This document shows positions 42,400 to 53,905 of a stretch of 64,000 nucleotides of DNA, piece after piece. Origin of the DNA: Arachnopeziza araneosa (lineage: Eukaryota > Ascomycota > Leotiomycetes > Helotiales > Arachnopezizaceae); NCBI GenBank assembly GCA_003988855.1, contig QYAI01000047.1, positions 1 through 64,000 of the forward strand. Direction: 5' to 3'. The notes beneath the pieces are model-generated. The model was not told the DNA's origin. It searched no databases and was given only the letters and a program-made list of their open reading frames with translations. The position numbers and the translations under genes are program-made. Each line of letters begins with the position of its first letter. Position 1 is the first letter of the stretch.

Positions 42400-43432
42400 T
42401 CATGAGTCGATTCGAGGTGGACTTCTCGAGTCATTCTTTCCCTTCACAAACGGACTGCTGGATCGACTAGATCTACTCTCGTCATGTCTGGCAAGAATTA
42501 GCCCTCTTTCGAATCCACAAAATAAAAAAGCCAAATCGGTAAGCAGATATAAACTCACGATCTTCTCCTCTCACCCTCCTTTCGAAATCCTTCAATCGTC
42601 CTGAGCATCTCCTTCCTTCCCCCAGCAGCATCCACCAATTTTCCACCCATGCTCATGCTCACCTTCTCCCTCGCATTGGCACTGAGCAACCGTTTCAGCA
42701 GTAGATGGCGCATCTGTATACACACGTAGACCCCGCAATCACTGGAATTTTCCTGCTGGGGACTATCATCCAGATTCATGAAGCGGAGTCCCCTTCCCAG
42801 CAACTGACTCAATTTCTCTGTCGCTAGACGTGCTTCGTTGTAATTCGATGGGGAGAGGGAGTCGTAGTGAAAGGCGACACCATCGATGACGGAGACGAGG
42901 AGGAGAGACCAGTGCGAACCGCCTTCAGCTACGGTGACAGAACGTGCATCGTTGATAGGCAGGAAGATATGTGTTGTGCGTGTAAAATTGGGGAGAGCTT
43001 CTTTGAGCGTGAGGGGATCGGGGGTTTGCATTAGCATGAAGGCCATGCTAGGGCGGAGGAGAACGATGTTCGAAGAAGGGAATTTGCGGAGTTCTTCGCG
43101 CTCGAGGTATTCCTCCCAGAAAGCGATTGTCTGCCGCGGATTAGAAACGAGGGAGTATATTAAAGGCAACGTACGTTATCGGTAAGCCAGTCATTTTTGA
43201 GGGTGTCAACATCTTCTTTCGTTACTGTTGAAGCTATCAGGCCACGGCTCGCTGGGTTTTCGTTTGCATGAACTTACACCGCACATCGTAATCTATCAAG
43301 CCAACATTAGCCACAGCTTCCAATCCACCCTCTCCCTCTGCAGAGCTACTCACAAGATAAATACGCATCATCAGGCGCCAGCTGATTCCAATCCGGCCTC
43401 CTGGTCAGCCACTGCCTTGTTCGAAACTTCAT
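42400..43432 (-). CDS. Ulp1-type cysteine protease, NEDP1/SENP8-like deneddylase
   Basis: Exons 43432-43354, 43292-43278 (only 15 nt), 43224-43175, 43130-42559 and 42487-42400 give 267 residues. Without the last intron, exon 4 would read to a stop at 42555, giving 239 residues. The catalytic set is complete: His in GGSHWSLLLV, Asp in FHYDSLSP, Gln in NLDDSPQQ and Cys in SSDCGVYVC. The substrate-side motif YDVRLTKEDVDTLKNDWLTD appears only when the 15-nt exon is included with its GTAAGT donor, which supports the model. SENP8/NEDP1 enzymes mature NEDD8 and remove it from cullins, tuning SCF ubiquitin ligases and, in fungi, development. The compact size without a long N-terminal region favours NEDP1 over SUMO proteases. 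Confidence 0.85.
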
Positions 43433-44116
43433 TTTCTTGTTTGCTCTCCACTCCTTCTGAAGAGGCCTTTGCAGATCAAATGGTAGAGAATGATGAAAAT
43501 AGGAGACAAACCGAATCACCAAAATGCTTGCTCACACGTCCTTTGAAAGGGTGGAAGCCTCCGTCGCGGCCCATAATCGCTGCGTCGTTTCTTTCGCCCG
43601 TGTCTCGAGTCCTGCAGGCGCCCAAATGAGGGGTGAGCTTGGAGTGAGGCTGAATTCAGGACTGGCTGCCTTGGCGCGAGGAGTATGCGCGCAGTGGTGG
43701 AGGCGGATAAGAGGCGGAGAAGAGACAGAGAAGTGAATTACAAGAAGAAGTAGACTCAGGAATTGACTCCCTGAGAAGGTCATTTACTCTGCAAGGTTGT
43801 TGTCGTCGAATTGTTGGTGGGGAATCCGGGCAACGTCACTCCGCAACCACCCCTGTACAGTCTGGCTCTGGCGTTGACCACGAGTAAATGTCACGCCCAC
43901 TAGGGACCAGATATGACTTCACTGCACTCATTATCATTTTCCGAGAGGCTAATGCACATACAATCCAGAGACATCGCCATGCCCAAACCGACGTAGCTCA
44001 AAAGTGAGTCACGATGCAAGCCATCCTACCGCAACTCTTCCGTTGTCATCAATTCCCTCCATATCCACACAAACAACTGTAGCAATACATGCGACATATC
44101 CTTCACATCATGGGCA
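43433..44116. other. Intergenic, no supported gene
   Basis: Spacer between the start of the deneddylase gene and the 3' end of the large nuclear protein gene. The plus-strand frames here are antisense or accidental. Confidence 0.4.
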
Positions 44117-47100
44117 TCATTCAGAGATCCTTCTTCCCTTCGCAATCGCCTCCCGAGTTAGCTGCTGCTGTTTCAACCATTCCTTCTCAAATAGTGTTAC
44201 GCTGTTCTCCTTCAACTCATGACTTGTCTCCTCAACGAATCTCTTGGTTGCATCGTATGCGTTCACAAGTTCGACTTTCTTCTCGTCGAGCTTCCCTAGT
44301 ATATCGTGTCTCTGCGTTCTACGTCCCGCCGTGAACTTGTCGACAATCTTCGTGCCGTTTTCTTGGTATTGTTGAATAATGAGATTCATTTTATCCTCTT
44401 CATCCGAAAGTCGAATGACAAATTCCTAGAAAATTATCAGCCTCTTTCAACTAATTCAGAACATCACTCACGTCCGCAATCTGGTGAACTGCATGGTGCA
44501 GGTTGGTATAGTGTGGCCGAATTGCCATTTTCCATTCGTCATTCGCATTGGGCATATCCTTCAATGGCTCTCTAGGCGCACTTGACTGAGATGCACCGGA
44601 GCCACCGCTGCTAGCATCAATTTCCTCAACCGAAAGCCGCTTAGCAACATGAGTCTTGTGGTATCCTTTTTGCTGTAAAGGCGAGATAATCGTAGCAGCT
44701 TCTTGCTTGGGAATAAATTTTCGATTGGCCCCGACGTTCTGGAGATCCTTATGAAGGCTGTCTGTGAAACCGCTTGGTCTTCGCTCTCGACCCATGAATG
44801 GATCTGGAAGATCCGGTTCCGGCTCAATCATCTCAGTTGTCGTGACTTCTTTGTAGGTATTGTCCCCGATTCTCTCATGCGCCACATACCGTGTGGCGAC
44901 AGCCTCTGGTGATGATGGTCCGGCTTTTGGAACACTGCCGGTGAGAATGATCCTTGGGCCAAAGACATCCGAAGATCGTGTTGGGCTGTTTTCAATACCG
45001 CTGTCGATATTCTCGCCGGCCAAAAGAGTTTCTTTGGTAAGACGTGCCTTGAGCTTACCAAAGTGGTTTCCCCGCCCGCTCAATGGGGCAATCGGACTCC
45101 CATTCTTATCAACCTTCGAACCTTGAGAGCTTGGCCGTGTCATGAGTTTAGATCGAGGACCTCGGGCAAGACTGAACGGGATAGGACTAATGTCTGCTAG
45201 AACACCACTGATGCTCAGTGGAACAGGTGTCCTAATTCGCAATGGAGGATCAGGTGGACTACTAGTAATATTTTCTCCAGTGTATCCATCAAAGCTAATT
45301 TCATCATCCTCATAGTTTTGCACGAAAGGACTGCTATGTTGGCGCTTCTTTGCTGGGCTCTCGTCGTGCACAATACTAGCTTCTCTCTTTCGTTTCTTTT
45401 CTAAAACTTCCGCAGATTCCAGATTCTTCTTCTCTTTGCTCTTTTCTTTCTGAGGTTCCGAAGTGTGAGAGATAGTAATAGAACCCTGATTTCGTGCCCC
45501 CTTTAAGCCAAAGCTAATAACCTGCGGCTTTCTACTTAAATTCTCATCCACCAGCTCTCCATTCGACATATCTTTTTCTGAAGACTTGCTTGCCAATTGA
45601 GCTAAACGAGGACTTCTTCTTGATGCTGGTAGACTGGCTACGCTTTTGTTTTGGCGATTGGCCACTGGTTTCTTCGCTTGTGATTGTCTTGCCGCTAAAC
45701 GAGGGCTTCTTCTGATTGATGGAATACTCTTTTCACTCGTTACCTTGCTCAGGGGAGTTGTCGTTGGCTGGACAGCTTTCAATTCATTCCGGGTGGCCAA
45801 GTCAGAGTGGTCAGAAGTTTGTGTTGAGGCGTCCGACTTTCTTTTCTTTAATGAAAATTCGTCCGTTTTTTCAGCTTTGCGTTTCTTGTCAGTTTCAATC
45901 AGTATCGGGATCACAGGTGGTAAGATTCTAGAGGCTTCAATCTGCCTCTTAATTCCGTTCATAGCAGTCGGAACAAGTTGAACGATAACTGGTAACGAAA
46001 TCGCAGGTAAACTCGCTGTATCAAAGTGAGACTCAACAAGAATTTGAGGGCCTACCTCAGACTGGGGACGTGAGGTTAATTGGAGTTGCACTTTGGATTG
46101 CGGCTCCCCTTCAAGCTGAGATTTTCCGTCGACATGAGACTTTGAACTGGGTTGATTTACAAGGCCAACATGTGACTCCACTTCAAGTAGAGGCTTTTGG
46201 CCTTGTTGAAGCGATGTGTCAATGGAGGGTTCATTCACAAACTGAGATTCTGATTCCACAGGCAGCATTTCTTTAAATTGGGCCTCCATTCGTAGAGGGG
46301 ATATTGCGTCAGGCTCAAACTCGTCCTGAGATTGAATGACTCCTTCTTCTATTGTCTTTACCCCAAAATGATGTTCTTCTGCGGTTGACTGCATGTCTTG
46401 GATAATATCAGTCATTTCATGATCACTGTCGGCGTTCCTCAAAGAAATTTCAGGAGCTTCAACAGAAATAGGTGTTGCAACTTTCTCCTTTGGCATTTGA
46501 AATGAATGTGTTGTTGATGAGATAATCTCTTGTGAAGCTTTTTTCATCCCAGGGATATCTATTTGGGACATTTCTTCGTCGTTGCTAGGTCCCAGATTGA
46601 CGAGAAGATCATTCAACCCTTTCGCAAGCCCTTGAATTGATTGCCTCGTTTTTGGTTTGCCAGAACTGGTTTCCATACCTAGGTCTTCTTCAATGCGAAC
46701 AGGAATGACTTCCTTAACAACCAATACTGGCGATCCTGTTCCCTTCTGAAGCGAATCAACTTGGTCCTTGTCAACCACAGTTTGAATCAGTTCCTGGGAA
46801 GTTTTCTTTTCTAAGTTGCTTTGCGATGCCTTTTTGCGTGGTGGACTTGCTGAGTAAAGGTCTTCTTCAATAGCAGCAAGACCCTCGTCGCTACCAACAT
46901 CAACAGATACTTGAAACGAATTTTGTTTACTTTGTGTTATTCTAGACACTTTGGCCTTGGGTTCGTGAATAATTGTATTGCGTAACTTCTGAGATTTGGG
47001 TGGTCCTGTGGGAGTATCAATGATGCTTGCGTTTGGTGCCTGAATATTGGCATTTGAAAGCTTTTTTGCTACTTTCTTGCGCGGTGTGTTTTCTTCATCT

Positions 47101-49401
47101 TCTGAACTGCCTGCGTCAACAAACATTTTGCTCGCTCTATTAGCCGCCGCCCGCTCGCTTTTTCTAATGGGAATAGTGTGTGGTAACGTAACTGGTGCTG
47201 ACTTTCGCTTGTCTGCATTTCCTTTGTTAGGAATTGTCTTCCCTGCAACTTTTGCCTTCTTTGCAACTTGCTTCTTAGGTTCGCTAACAGCCGTTATTCT
47301 CCCATCATTTTCGTCGGCAGGAAAATCGTAGATTTTGTCATCTTCGGACTCTCCTGATTTTGTTGATTGCTTTGGTTTTGATAACTCTTTCCCCGCGTGT
47401 GTTCGAAAGGCGTGGATACTCTCTTGGCTTTTGGTTGGTTGGTTCTTTGTCCTTGACGCTGTATTTGATGGTCCATTACTCTTGCTTACGCCTTGATTAT
47501 CCGCTGTATGAGTGTCCAAGCTCCGTTTGGTAGTGACAAGCGGCTTTTTGGCCTTTGACTTTACACCGTTGCGCTGTGGTGGCTGCATAATCTGCGGGAT
47601 CGGACTACTGGCTCGCGGAGAAGATCTGTCATCGCCTACCGGTGTCATTCTGGATTGCTCTACTTGACCTTCTAGATGCATATCGTCTGCCTTTACGGCC
47701 GTGAGTTTTGCTACGAGCTCTTGGCCCTTAAATAGAGGCTTAGAAAGCAAACCTGACACTTTCTTTCCAAGCACTACTCCTTGCTGTGTTCGATTATTGG
47801 ATTTCTCTACAATCTGATGAGGCTCTGGCTCAGTATGAACCATTATCTCGATAGTGGATGTATGAGTTACTTGAGATACATTTCGTTGGTCTGAACTTGT
47901 TACTTCAGATTGCTGTGTCCCATCTTGAACGTCTAGTCCAGGACATAACTCTATAAGCTCATCTTTCATGCCGTTAGCATCCGTTAGCATGAGTCGCATG
48001 GAAATAATGTCCAATTCCACAACTTGACCGTCCAGGATACTACTATCATCAGTAGCTTGCAAATAAAGTTCAACAATCGAGAGCTTCTTTTGTGATTGCG
48101 TATTGACCGTAGTTGTTACTCGATGGATCGCGGTTGGCGGAATGTCAAGAATTTGATCAAAAACATCGCCCTTTGCTGTTGACATTATGCTAACCTGCTT
48201 TTGAGTGCAGTTCATGAAAATGAAGACATTATGATTTGCAACTCCGAATTTTGGTCCCGGTGTCAGTGTCACAAACGTTGCATAGTACAGTGTACCGTCT
48301 CTTTGCAGAAATCAGAATTAGTTTCCAAATTTGTGGGCATCAACTCACGAAAATGGAATGTTCGGAGAAGGCTGTGACCCCGGTCTCACAGACAATGTAT
48401 CAAGGTAATCCTCGAAATTCTTGAACCAGCCTACGTTGTTCGGTGTTGAGGAAGGAAAATCCTCATATATGTGTTGACCATAAGTAGATGGAAACAAGGC
48501 TTCCAGAGGTATGCCAGTTTCATGCAGGTTTCTGACAAGCTGACCGGAAATGAGGCGCAGGAGCTCGTCCGGATCGTCAAATATTAGGCGTCCAAGGCTT
48601 CTTCTGTACCACTCATGGTTAGCTAATCTCTCTATTACAATAGAGTCATAATACCTGATATCTTCACCAGCAAGCTGAATTTTGTCAAGGTTTTTGTCGC
48701 AGTCGAGAAAAAGTTGAATACACAAGATCCCGACCTAAGTTTCAATCAACACAAGGGATTTCCATTTTAGCGAGAACGTACCCATCTGCGTAAAGCTACT
48801 GCATTTGTCGCATTAATGTAGTATTTAAGAAGAGTCATCAGTAGTGCATTGCCAATCGCGGCTTTCCTAAAAGGTAAAGTTTGCGCAATGTACTCTGTCG
48901 AATTGTAATCTCGATGTAGCGAAGCCTTGATTTCGATTAGCAAAGTTATGTGGCTAGATTTGATCTTCCTACACCAAGCAAGTGAATGATACGTTGGCTC
49001 TCGCGAGTTGAGTTCAGCAGTGCGGTTTCAAGAATACAACAAAATATTGAAGGTTCAATTCGACTGCAAATATCGCTGCCATTGTTCTCTACTTGTGCGA
49101 GAATGTTAACAAGGATGGACTGGTTAATCGTCTGACCTTTGTCCCGAAAATTACGCAGAGCTTCTTCAATAGCATTAGTCGATGTAGTAGCCCTACTTTT
49201 ATGTTAGATAACGACGGATCTGGCGAAGTTGGATAGAAAAGCCGAAGTGTTGGGATGGAACAGAAATGTCCGGGCCTACTTGATTTCTCTCTCCTGTTTC
49301 GTGGCTTTTGCTAGATCTTGACAAAACGTGTCGAATTCTTTCTGAAGGGCTGTTTCGTGGACAGAATTTTTCGGCATTCGCTGCGGTGATTTCGGAGGCA
49401 T
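44117..49401 (-). CDS. Large nuclear protein, candidate meiotic axis core (Red1/SYCP2-like)
   Basis: Start at 49401 (MPPKSPQRMPKN). Two or three short 5' exons run to about 48785 with uncertain joins near 49200 and 48960. Then come 48734-48349, 48300-44472 and 44425-44117, for roughly 1,600 residues. The N-terminal 350 residues are helical (EEALRNFRDKG, ALLMTLLKYYINATNAVALR, CIQLFLDCDKNLDK). Next is a beta-rich stretch (LYYATFVTLTPGPKFGVANH, SIVELYLQATDD) like a PH fold. About 1,000 disordered basic residues carry NLS-like KRKAEK...KKRK and two RRSPRLA motifs. The end is a coiled coil (IRPHYTNLHHAVHQIADEFV, ELKENSVTLFEKEWLKQQQL). Helical domain, PH-like domain, disordered region and coiled coil is the plan of Red1, ASY3 and SYCP2. 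The gene is firm; the function is inference from architecture. Alternatives are other DNA-repair or kinetochore scaffolds. Confidence 0.72.
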
Positions 49402-49507
49402 AGTGCTGTCGCTTCCCTAGACGTCAGCTACGTTCTTGCTTGTATTTAATCCCGAAGTCTTACTCAGCTGTAACCTTCTTCAGTCGGAACATTGGAACAT
49501 TGAGGGT

Positions 49508-49820
49508 TCAAAGTGGCCTTGCTGGAGGTTCGTACTTGATCAGCTTAGAATCGTTGGGTTTCTGGTAGGAGAGCGTGTATCGAGTTGCAACTGGTTGGCG
49601 ATACAGATAACAGAGAATCGATATCATAGACTTTAATGATAGATTAGATAGACCGAAGGAAACTAAGAAAAAATTCCAACCATGAGGATAAGTTAAGGTA
49701 ATGGAAAGGGTAAAGGTAGCCGATGGAGTCGGAGATGCTCAAGACATGAAGTTGGCATAACTTACCGAGAGGCCAATCGGTAATGACCAACGATATTCGA
49801 GATACAGAATTCAAGGGCAT
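49508..49820 (-). CDS. Possible 69-residue protein, spliced
   Basis: Exons 49820-49766 and 49662-49508 join with a GTAAGT donor and a CTTAAC...TTTCTTAG acceptor. They give a 69-residue frame starting MPLNSVSRISLVITDWPL and ending YEPPARPL. Further good splice signals upstream (GTAAGT near 50060, TTGCAG near 49935) imply a spliced leader. No family is recognised. It could equally be part of the 5' leader of the large nuclear protein gene, whose start codon lies 107 bases further on. Evidence is splice signals and an open frame only. Confidence 0.3.
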
Positions 49821-50549
49821 GAGAGTGATATCAGTACCAAGACCGTAGGCGGAGAGAGGATACAGCAACGTAGGTCTTGTATTACTGGTAGTCGATACTC
49901 CCGAGCTGCTCAAGAGAGATTGACTCGAAGGCCTGCAATGTAGAAACGACTTAGCATTATCCAACTTTATTTAGAAGGATAGATAGCCGCGCAAGGTAGC
50001 GCTACGACGCGACAATGACCATGAAGGCACCGTTCCAACTCAAGGTAGCGGATTTGGACTTACTTCCTTGATGCAGTGTTCTGTTATTCGTCAATGGAGT
50101 CGCGAGGTGTTGTACAAGAAAGATCCACCTCGAGTGGCGCTGAGGAATTGTAAAGAGTATTTGTTATTGATCAGGAATTGGTCCTCAATTGTTGGTCAAG
50201 AACTTCAAAGCTAGGTACCTACATTCAGAGAGGAAGGAACGCGTATCACGTGCTTTGTCATGCCCAGGTCCCGACCCTTTACACAAGCGATCCCTGTGCA
50301 GAAACACAATTTTCTTTACTTCCATGTTAAGGTCTAAGTTCTAATCTGGGCATGAAAGATCATCCATTTTATTTCTTTACCATCTTACAACCGAATGCTA
50401 CCACGTTTGGATATCACCTGTGCTTCACAGTTCATTTGCTCGATTCAAACCGGACATCCCAAGTCCAACGTTATCCAGCATTCTTTAAAAGACAGATTTT
50501 CATGCTTTCTGCTACTCATTCATCTGCCTTCTACTTCAGAAGTTTCCTC
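49821..50549. other. Intergenic, possible spliced leader
   Basis: No ATG-initiated gene. Holds the GTAAGT donor and TTGCAG acceptor that may belong to a 5' UTR of the small spliced gene or of the large nuclear protein. Confidence 0.3.
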
Positions 50550-50792
50550 TCAAGCACCAAACAACCCCCCCAATAGAAATACCGTCACCAAAACCGTCAC
50601 CCAAATCCTCATCAATCCATCTCCTTCAAGGTATAAACTCGAGCTGGCATCTGCTTTGCTCATGGTGTTGTTCTGTACAAGTGTCAGGACCTTTGTGTGG
50701 TCGATCGTTGAAGCTGAGATAGTGAGAACAAAGAGAAGGATAAGGAAGACACAGGTGAGGTCAAGGCTGGTATTTACGTTTATGGATTTCAT
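50550..50792 (-). CDS. Small membrane protein, 80 residues
   Basis: One exon. A strong hydrophobic segment (CVFLILLFVLTISAS, about residues 14-28) is followed by a polar middle with one N-x-T sequon and a second hydrophobic segment at the C-terminus (IWVTVLVTVFLLGGLFG). It could be a two-helix hairpin or a signal peptide plus tail anchor. No family is recognised. The regular two-segment pattern favours a real gene, but an overlapping plus-strand frame of similar length weakens the case. Confidence 0.4.
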   Translation of the reverse strand: MKSINVNTSLDLTCVFLILLFVLTISASTIDHTKVLTLVQNNTMSKADASSSLYLEGDGLMRIWVTVLVTVFLLGGLFGA

Positions 50793-51099
50793 TTCGCGGT
50801 TGTTTCTTTGTCTGGTATTCTTGTCAAAGTGTGCGAGGACGCCTTTGGCTGGAGTTCGTTTTCAATATGTTTTTTTGTAGAGATAAACACCAGCCATGAC
50901 TATTGAGGTTTATAAGCCGCACAAATTAGATCATGAATCATAATGCCGTTTGAATATGGTGTCACGAATTATTATTCTGGACTCGAGCTCTGAGCCAAGT
51001 CCATTATCATCAGACAAGAAATCATGGACTCATGCTGTGACTGCAGGCTCTCTACAGAAATAGCTAATTATCTTCAACGCTGTTTGAGAAAAAAATCAA

Positions 51100-51888
51100 C
51101 TAGAACTTTTTGTATCCCACACCCTTCACAAAAGTCTGCTGCCATGGACCTTGCTTCTTTTCTTCCGCAAGCTCCCAATACAGCTTTCCATGCGCCTCGG
51201 CATCGATGCTGAAAGCCGGTGCACCATCAGCCTTTCTCTCATCACCATAATAAAACCTATCATTGTCAGCTGAACCCATCGCCATCTAAATCTTTAAAAG
51301 AAACTACATACTTAAATCCCTTCTCCTGATATGCCGCAGAAGCTGATTGGATAATGTGAGCGGTTGCAGACTTTCCCACACCCAAATCCAGAAGTGGTGG
51401 TATGACCATGGTATTCAACGCGTTTCCAGTGTAGATGAAAGTTCTGGATTCGGATTCAGGGAGTTGTTCAAAGCCTAGAACGGCCTGTTGTGCTGCTACG
51501 AATGCACTGGTTGTGTTGATGTTGAAATCTTTATTGAAATCGTCCAGGGGAAGCGAGAGTGGATTCTTGGGGTCATTTGCTGTCACTGCTCCAGCTATGA
51601 CTGGATTTAGCTACAATGATGTCAGAATTTTAGACTAGGGGTCAAACCATTGTAGATTACAACACTGGGGATGCCTAGAGCTGCCTTCACTGCTGAAAAG
51701 GCGCTGATGACGGAACTGGGATCGGACAGATCGCTTTGAATGTGAATTTGATTAGAGTTATTATCGGCTTCCTTTGCGCTTCGAGAAGAGAGCGCGACTT
51801 TGTAACCTTTTGATGCAAAAACTTTAGCTACATGTTGACCGACCCTGGGTCCGGCGCCAAGGATGAAGATGACTGGAGAGGGAGCCAT
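51100..51888 (-). CDS. Atypical short-chain dehydrogenase/reductase
   Basis: Three exons (51888-51648, 51594-51312, 51256-51100) give 226 residues. The N-terminal Rossmann motif reads ILGAGPRVGQHVAKVF, with KVALSSRSAK after beta-2 and an Asn-Thr-Thr (INTTSAFVAAQQAVL) in place of the usual NNAG-helix region. The catalytic YxxxK is not intact: the segment reads LDLGVGKSATAHII, so the Lys is present but the Tyr position is Leu. The length and this pattern match a group of small fungal NAD(P)-binding proteins that may be enzymatically weak or act as sensors. The first intron ends at the second of two possible AGs, the only choice that keeps VVIYNAGAVTANDP in frame. TATA box 89 bases upstream. Confidence 0.82.
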
Positions 51889-51976
51889 TGTTCTTATTTT
51901 GGGAGATTTCCGTGAATTCGTTCAAAGATTTAGGTTGGTGTACAATTCAGATGGAGAATGTTTGAGATTGTTTGAT

Positions 51977-51984
51977 TATTTATA
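51977..51984 (-). promoter_or_regulatory. TATA box of the SDR gene
   Basis: TATAAATA on the minus strand, 89 bases before the start at 51888. Confidence 0.45.
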
Positions 51985-53905
51985 CGGCAGTTATCACGTC
52001 ACTCTTATATACTCTCTCCTCATTATCAAATGAGGTCAATACACGTGACCTGGTTATCTAGAGTTTGGAGGGCAAGACGAATTTGCATTGGAAATCGGGC
52101 GTGTTTGAGACCTCTCAGGCCATGTCTAAGCAATCGGGGGGTGGAAGGCTATGTCTCGGAGCGGATGTTACGAGTGCTCCGTATTACCAATCGTTGGAGC
52201 CGATAAGCGAGGTTGGAGGCGAAACCCATATGCTGCTTTAAGCTTTTATTGATAGGCTGACGCATTATCTGTTTAGTTTGGTAGCACATTCAACAATGAA
52301 CTCCAGCACGAATACCCCGTATGATAGTTTGAACAGTATTTTATGATGATTGAAGATCCGAAGGGGTCGGACTAGTACACTTCACGCCACATTGTTAACG
52401 AAGCTTACCTAAGAGAAAGCGCCTCATTGCAAAGCCACTGATAGCAAATGAAATATTTCACAACTAGAAGAGGAGCTTGCAGTCATGTTATTAGAGAAGA
52501 TATGTCTCGGTGGATCTAGAAATCAAACTACGATGTTTGTCAAAAATACCCTGAACGAGATTTGAATCCTCCTATTAAGAAAAGTCTTTACCACTTTCAT
52601 CAGCGATTTTCCTCTTAAAGTGAAATTGTTAAACAATGGGCAATATTACTCCGAGTGGTGCCCCAGTTTCTGTTAACAGAATGAGTACTAGCCCAAACCA
52701 TATCCGTTCTCCAATTGATGCAGGAATGCGGGTGCCTGCAGACTGAGTGATGGCTGCGGGCCAGGCCATCCATATGAGCCGCAGGCGCAACGCCTCGGAG
52801 CGGATCTCATGAGCCCTCCGGATTTGTGCAAAAAGAGAAGTTAAATTAGATGTGCTTTGAAATCTTCTAAAAGAGCGCGATCAGCGTTGTAATGTACGTG
52901 TTTTTGAAAATTGCGAGTAATGCATCATAGAAGTCCAAGAAAATTATACCTGCCAGTCATGGTGTCTCCAGAACCTTTTGGTGATTGCAAGAACGACTAT
53001 AAACCAAAACAACACCTCCGATGACAAAGCCTTAGCGGAAAAAGGGTTGGAAATAGCACAGGAATTATAATCAACCATCAGGGAATCAGAATTCTGTTAT
53101 TTTTCAAGCTCGCATGGAGCCATACTGGCCATGGGTCTATGAGAGATGCGGACTAACGAAGCCAAAGGGATAGAGGGAGACGGAAGAGACAGCTACTATT
53201 TGATTGTAAGCACAAATTATTCTTTTCGAGAGCTTTGTGAACTGACTTTCTTCTTTTACAGCAGCCTAAATCACGCTTCTTCGAAAATGTTCAAAACGAT
53301 GTATGCTGCTCTAAAAGCAGATATGCACTTGTCGTACCAGAGGAACGAGAGATATGATGGCTTGCTCTTCGAATAGGACAAGGCTTCAATCGCCAATACA
53401 ACCTCATGTCACGCATTAAATTTATTTTGCTCGGAACCAAAACCACAGATTACTTGCTCACAGAAATCGAGAAAGTGCGTCCCAAAAGTACGTAAGGCAT
53501 TGCCACTTTTGCTAGCCCTGCTTACATGAGACAGCCAGCCACAAACGATGGGAATTGATAGAGCATCTGGACGAAAGCTTCAGGAATCAATTGCAAGAGA
53601 GAAGTTACAAAGAAACATTCTAGACTTGAGCATGCTCTATAGAAATGTAGTGGGATGTATTCTAGTGTTGATATGCATTCATCGAAAGAGATGGATAAAA
53701 TCACACCCTTATTACTTTAGACGCAGGCGCATGATGAGAGTCACCTGATCCGATTTGAAATCAAGAAATGAAATTGTAGTGGCGCGGTACTAACCCGTTT
53801 GGCTGATCTGCAATCAGATCAGATTTTATGAAGTCAGCGAGAAGTTCAGATGATAGAAGGTAGCATCTTCTGCACTGAAAAGTCAAGAGGAGATTATACT
53901 TGACA
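51985..53905. other. Gene-poor region, 1.9 kb
   Basis: Between the divergent SDR and Zn2Cys6 genes. Only short frames (for example 53146-53376 on the plus strand) without family resemblance. GC-richer islands near 52120-52200 and 52720-52800 (the latter containing GCCGCAGGCGCAACGCC) may be old gene remnants. Confidence 0.35.
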
